64,000 bases of DNA from Marinoscillum sp040222955. Its GTDB lineage: Bacteria > Bacteroidota > Bacteroidia > Cytophagales > Cyclobacteriaceae. Every line of letters begins with the position of its first letter. The first letter of the stretch is position 1. Position numbers and translations under genes: made by a program. Shown here piece after piece: positions 61,517 through 64,000 of the stretch. The notes beneath the pieces were generated by a model. It was not told where the DNA came from. It did no database searches and saw only the letters and a program-made list of their open reading frames with translations. The DNA lies in the NCBI RefSeq assembly GCF_040222955.1, contig NZ_JAVKCA010000018.1, positions 62,001 through 126,000 on the forward strand, in the 5' to 3' direction.

Positions 61517-63441
61517 TATTCGTTAACCGTTAAAACCCACACTTTAGACAAACCAGAAAGGTTTTTCACCCTGTTTTTCTCCGAGATCACTCTTTGCAAA
61601 TTGGCGGAATTGAAGATCACCACGTAGTAGTAACCACGAGCACTCAGGAAGCCGACTCTGGTGTCATGAAATCCGCGTTCAAACAACAAGTCACTTTGAT
61701 CTTCTGCATTTTGGAAGCTCTCAAAAACACCGGCTACGACGTAGTTACCCGCCGGAAGTTCCAAACGGTGGTTACCTTTTTTGGCGACCTGATGTTCATC
61801 GGACTTTGAATAGTCCGCCAACGGTCTGAAGTCAGTAGTAAGCTCAGGGTCGCCCTTAGCTACTTCTACTTTTTCTTCCGGTGTAGGTTCTATGGGCTCT
61901 TCCTGAATAGGTTGCTCATCAACAACCTCACTTTTCGGTTCTTCCACTATCGGAGGCTCTTCTTTTATCGGAGCCTCTGCTTTGATGGATATTTTCGCAT
62001 CTTTCATGGCATGAGCCTCAGCGGGATTGTGATCAATGGCTTCCGCAGCACTTTCTGAGAGTATTTCATCCCAGATAACAAGTGTTTCTTTTTTGTCTCC
62101 ATCTATGGTTCTTGTCCACTTGATACCAGCTTCTCTCTTGCCGTCAGGCCTTGTACGAATCAAAGGCTCCTCTGTAGGGTTGGCGATTTCGTACGTTTCC
62201 TCCCTGGCTCCTGGTGGGGGTGGAGGAAGCCAGCTAAAGACCACTTCTTTTTCCCCTTGTTCATTCACCCTGTCAAATTTAATTCCGCGCTCTTTTTCAC
62301 CGAATTTGTTGATGCGCTCAACAGGTTCGTTTTCTTTTTCGTAATTCCAGTTGTTCGTCGCTTTTACCGGTTCTTCTTTTTTAGGGGCTCCCGCCAGTAA
62401 ACCCAGCTCATCTTCATTCTTACTGGTCTGGACAGGCTGTCTGCTCTTTTGAAGGGCCTGGAGCTGTTTCTGTCGTTCGAGCTCTGCTTCTCTGGCTCTT
62501 TCCTCAGCTGATGATCTATGACTCTTGATGAAAGAGGATACGTGCTCAGCATGGTCCTTTTTAGAGCCTAAATGATATCCAATATGGATTTCGTGCGTGG
62601 CTCCCAAGAGGGCGGCTGTGTTCGGGTTTCCATACTCGTAGGAATAACCAACCCCCATTTTTTCCCAAAATTTAGCTCCAAGGAGCCCGACAAAACCGGC
62701 ATCCTGCCTGTAACTGGCACCAACCCATACGATGTGTAATAGATGGAGGATGACCGTAGCTTCGTATTGATTGGATAAGTAGGAGTGGTACCTATATATA
62801 AGGTGTGGTTCAATGGCAATGTTGTCGCTCAGGTGTCCTCGATAGTTAATTTTGAAAAGAACGTTATCGTGCGGCCTTACGTGCATTGGAGTAGCACTCT
62901 CTGTCGTGAACAGATCATATCCGAAAATAGAAGGTAATGACACACCAATATTGAAGTGGCCAAAATGATAAGCCATGCCAAAATCGCCAACCAAAAAGGT
63001 TTCATTGGTTAATAACCCCTGAAAAGCCGGGTCTGTAGGCGAATCAAACTCACCAAAATTGAGGGTGTTATTACCAGCACCCAAGGACAAACCAAACCTA
63101 ATGAAGTGCTCTCTGTCAATACTTACAAGATAGCCTCCTGTCACCTTTCCAGCACTTTGAGTATACAAGCCAGCCCTTTCATTGTAGGCCATCGCACCGA
63201 ATGCCAACCCACCCTTCAACGGCACATGAAAATTCACATGAGAAAGTGATGGGGCACCGTCAATGCCACCCCACTGCTCCTTGTGCATCACAAAGAGTAC
63301 CGTATGGCCTTCTACGCCTGCATAGGCAGGGTTGTAGATATAGGGGTTCATAAAAAACTGATTGTAAACTTTTGGGAGCAGTTGCGAAAATGTTGCAAAC
63401 TGTGAAAAGCACAACAGAATAACCCACAGAAATTTTTTCAT
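61516..63441 (-). CDS. PorP/SprF-family barrel fused to a repeat linker and a SPOR domain
   Basis: 641 residues; I chose the ATG at 63441, which gives a clean signal peptide (KKFLWVILLCFSQFATFSQ). Residues 1 to about 305 are the PorP/SprF barrel, with PYIYNPAYAGVEGHTVLFVMHKEQWGGIDGAPSLSHVNF. A charged helix (RSSAEERAREAELERQKQLQ) and a low-complexity linker follow. In the linker a 33-residue unit occurs twice: EPVERINKFGEKERGIKF and EPLIRTRPDGKREAGIKW begin the two copies, around residues 385 and 430. After a Glu/Pro-rich stretch the last 75 residues are a SPOR domain (GNYVVAGVFESFQNAEDQ to YYYVVIFNSANLQRVI), which binds denuded peptidoglycan in known proteins. It probably anchors a T9SS partner protein to the cell wall. 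It is coupled to the next gene by a one-base overlap. Confidence 0.9.
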   Translation of the reverse strand: MKKFLWVILLCFSQFATFSQLLPKVYNQFFMNPYIYNPAYAGVEGHTVLFVMHKEQWGGIDGAPSLSHVNFHVPLKGGLAFGAMAYNERAGLYTQSAGKVTGGYLVSIDREHFIRFGLSLGAGNNTLNFGEFDSPTDPAFQGLLTNETFLVGDFGMAYHFGHFNIGVSLPSIFGYDLFTTESATPMHVRPHDNVLFKINYRGHLSDNIAIEPHLIYRYHSYLSNQYEATVILHLLHIVWVGASYRQDAGFVGLLGAKFWEKMGVGYSYEYGNPNTAALLGATHEIHIGYHLGSKKDHAEHVSSFIKSHRSSAEERAREAELERQKQLQALQKSRQPVQTSKNEDELGLLAGAPKKEEPVKATNNWNYEKENEPVERINKFGEKERGIKFDRVNEQGEKEVVFSWLPPPPPGAREETYEIANPTEEPLIRTRPDGKREAGIKWTRTIDGDKKETLVIWDEILSESAAEAIDHNPAEAHAMKDAKISIKAEAPIKEEPPIVEEPKSEVVDEQPIQEEPIEPTPEEKVEVAKGDPELTTDFRPLADYSKSDEHQVAKKGNHRLELPAGNYVVAGVFESFQNAEDQSDLLFERGFHDTRVGFLSARGYYYVVIFNSANLQRVISEKNRVKNLSGLSKVWVLTVNE

Positions 63442-63600
63442 ACACCTATTTTGAACTTTTAAAATTTCCTGTCTGATTTTCAGTGACACAGACGAAATGA
63501 ATACAAAACTTAGCTAAAATATTAAATATTTATCGTTTTGCTTTAAATAAGCACTTTAAATCTGCCAACTCATTGTTATTGATGAACTGTAGTTTCTCTA

Positions 63601-63609
63601 TATTTTTTG
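63601..63609 (+). promoter_or_regulatory. Candidate promoter of the terminal outer-membrane barrel gene
   Basis: TTG at 63579-63581 and TATTTTTTG at 63601-63609 are 19 bp apart, the spacing of the Bacteroidota promoter, although the -7 box has one extra base compared with TAnnTTTG. It lies 62 bp before the ATG. Confidence 0.3.
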
Positions 63610-63670
63610 GTACTTTACCTTGCAATGTGGTTGAGGTTCTTCGTATTATTACGTTCAAAGTATTATCTCC

Positions 63671-64000
63671 ATGATCAAATATTTCATAGTTGCCTTTTAC
63701 TTACTATGCTGGACCGGGGCAAACGCCCAGTACTGGTTTGGGCCAAAGGTGGGGGGGCATCGCACAGACTTTATCTATCAGGAGTCTACCTATAAATCCG
63801 ACTCATTCGATGTAAGCACTGATTACGGACTTCAGGGTGGTTTTATGATGATCTACCAGGCTTCTGAAAAGTACGCTGTGATGGCTGAACTTACCTATGA
63901 GAGAATCGACCGAAAGGTTACCGAAAAGGAGGGCAACGATATAGAAGTCTATAGCAAATCGATTTACAATTATCTATCGATCCCATTTTCATTGAGGTGG
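63671..64000 (+). CDS. Outer-membrane beta-barrel protein (PorT-like), 3' end cut by the window
   Basis: An ATG at 63671 opens a frame that stays open to the last base (110 codons). The start is a signal peptide (KYFIVAFYLLCWTGANAQ). The mature part begins YWFGPKVGGHRTDF and has alternating strand-like segments YGLQGGFMMIYQ, YAVMAELTYERID and NYLSIPFSLRW, the usual 'gxkgG...YlxiPlll' pattern of PorT-like barrels. It is divergent from the T9SS locus. The family call rests on the partial sequence only. Confidence 0.75.
   Translation, partial: MIKYFIVAFYLLCWTGANAQYWFGPKVGGHRTDFIYQESTYKSDSFDVSTDYGLQGGFMMIYQASEKYAVMAELTYERIDRKVTEKEGNDIEVYSKSIYNYLSIPFSLRW

Overview
The window looks like chromosomal DNA of a free-living, gliding or surface-associated member of the Bacteroidota, most likely order Cytophagales. 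The signs are type IX secretion (T9SS) substrates with gliding-motility-type (CHU_C) C-terminal domains, PorP/SprF-family partner proteins, a conserved miaB / sigma-54 activator / lptE / TPR / secG / groES / groEL block, and near absence of Shine-Dalgarno sites. A few promoter candidates match the Bacteroidota -7 motif TAnnTTTG. I see no rRNA, tRNA, insertion sequence, prophage, integrase or CRISPR array. Most of the window is dense housekeeping DNA.

Layout. 1-4.1 kb: the 3' part of an RND efflux pump gene and its TolC-like outer-membrane partner. 4.1-9.1 kb: a PBP4-type D,D-carboxypeptidase lipoprotein, a CPA1 Na+/H+ antiporter followed by a GPP34 (GOLPH3-like) protein, and a two-gene unit of RCK potassium channel plus small lipoprotein. 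9.1-13.4 kb: trehalose metabolism (GH15 hydrolase facing a fused trehalose-6-P synthase/phosphatase). 13.5-17.7 kb: DEDDh exonuclease with a degenerate Mur-ligase-like protein, DnaB helicase and a quinone-oxidoreductase-like dehydrogenase. 17.7-20 kb: an ammonium transporter fused to a degenerate SpoIIE-type phosphatase domain. 20.2-24.6 kb: small TPR protein, EtfB/EtfA, bifunctional nuclease, concentrative nucleoside transporter, methylglyoxal synthase. 24.6-28.8 kb: PEP carboxykinase, POT peptide transporter, outer-membrane barrel. 28.8-36.8 kb: groEL, groES, an unknown plus-strand gene, secG, a charged TPR protein, lptE, a sigma-54 activator, miaB. 36.8-39.1 kb: YceI lipoprotein, gamma-carbonic-anhydrase-like protein, DinB protein, 4-TM holin-family protein. 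39.1-63.4 kb: a T9SS surface-protein locus. The last 330 bases begin another outer-membrane barrel gene.

The T9SS locus is the most striking block. On the minus strand, in transcription order, it holds a PorP/SprF barrel fused to a linker and SPOR domain, a 1074-residue FG-GAP/PKD/CHU_C protein translationally coupled to it, a 6014-residue SprB-like giant adhesin of about 44 SprB-type repeats with lectin-like insertions, and a plain PorP/SprF protein 9 bp after the giant. This gives two substrate/partner pairs in one locus, comparable in logic to sprB-sprF of Flavobacterium johnsoniae.

The best candidates for something undescribed are the Amt-SpoIIE fusion, whose phosphatase domain has lost most of its metal-binding motifs; the PorP-SPOR/CHU_C pair; the catalytically dead Mur-like protein; and a LacI/GalR-type operator placed over the predicted pckA start site. 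All functional calls come from reading translated sequence by eye; no database search was run.
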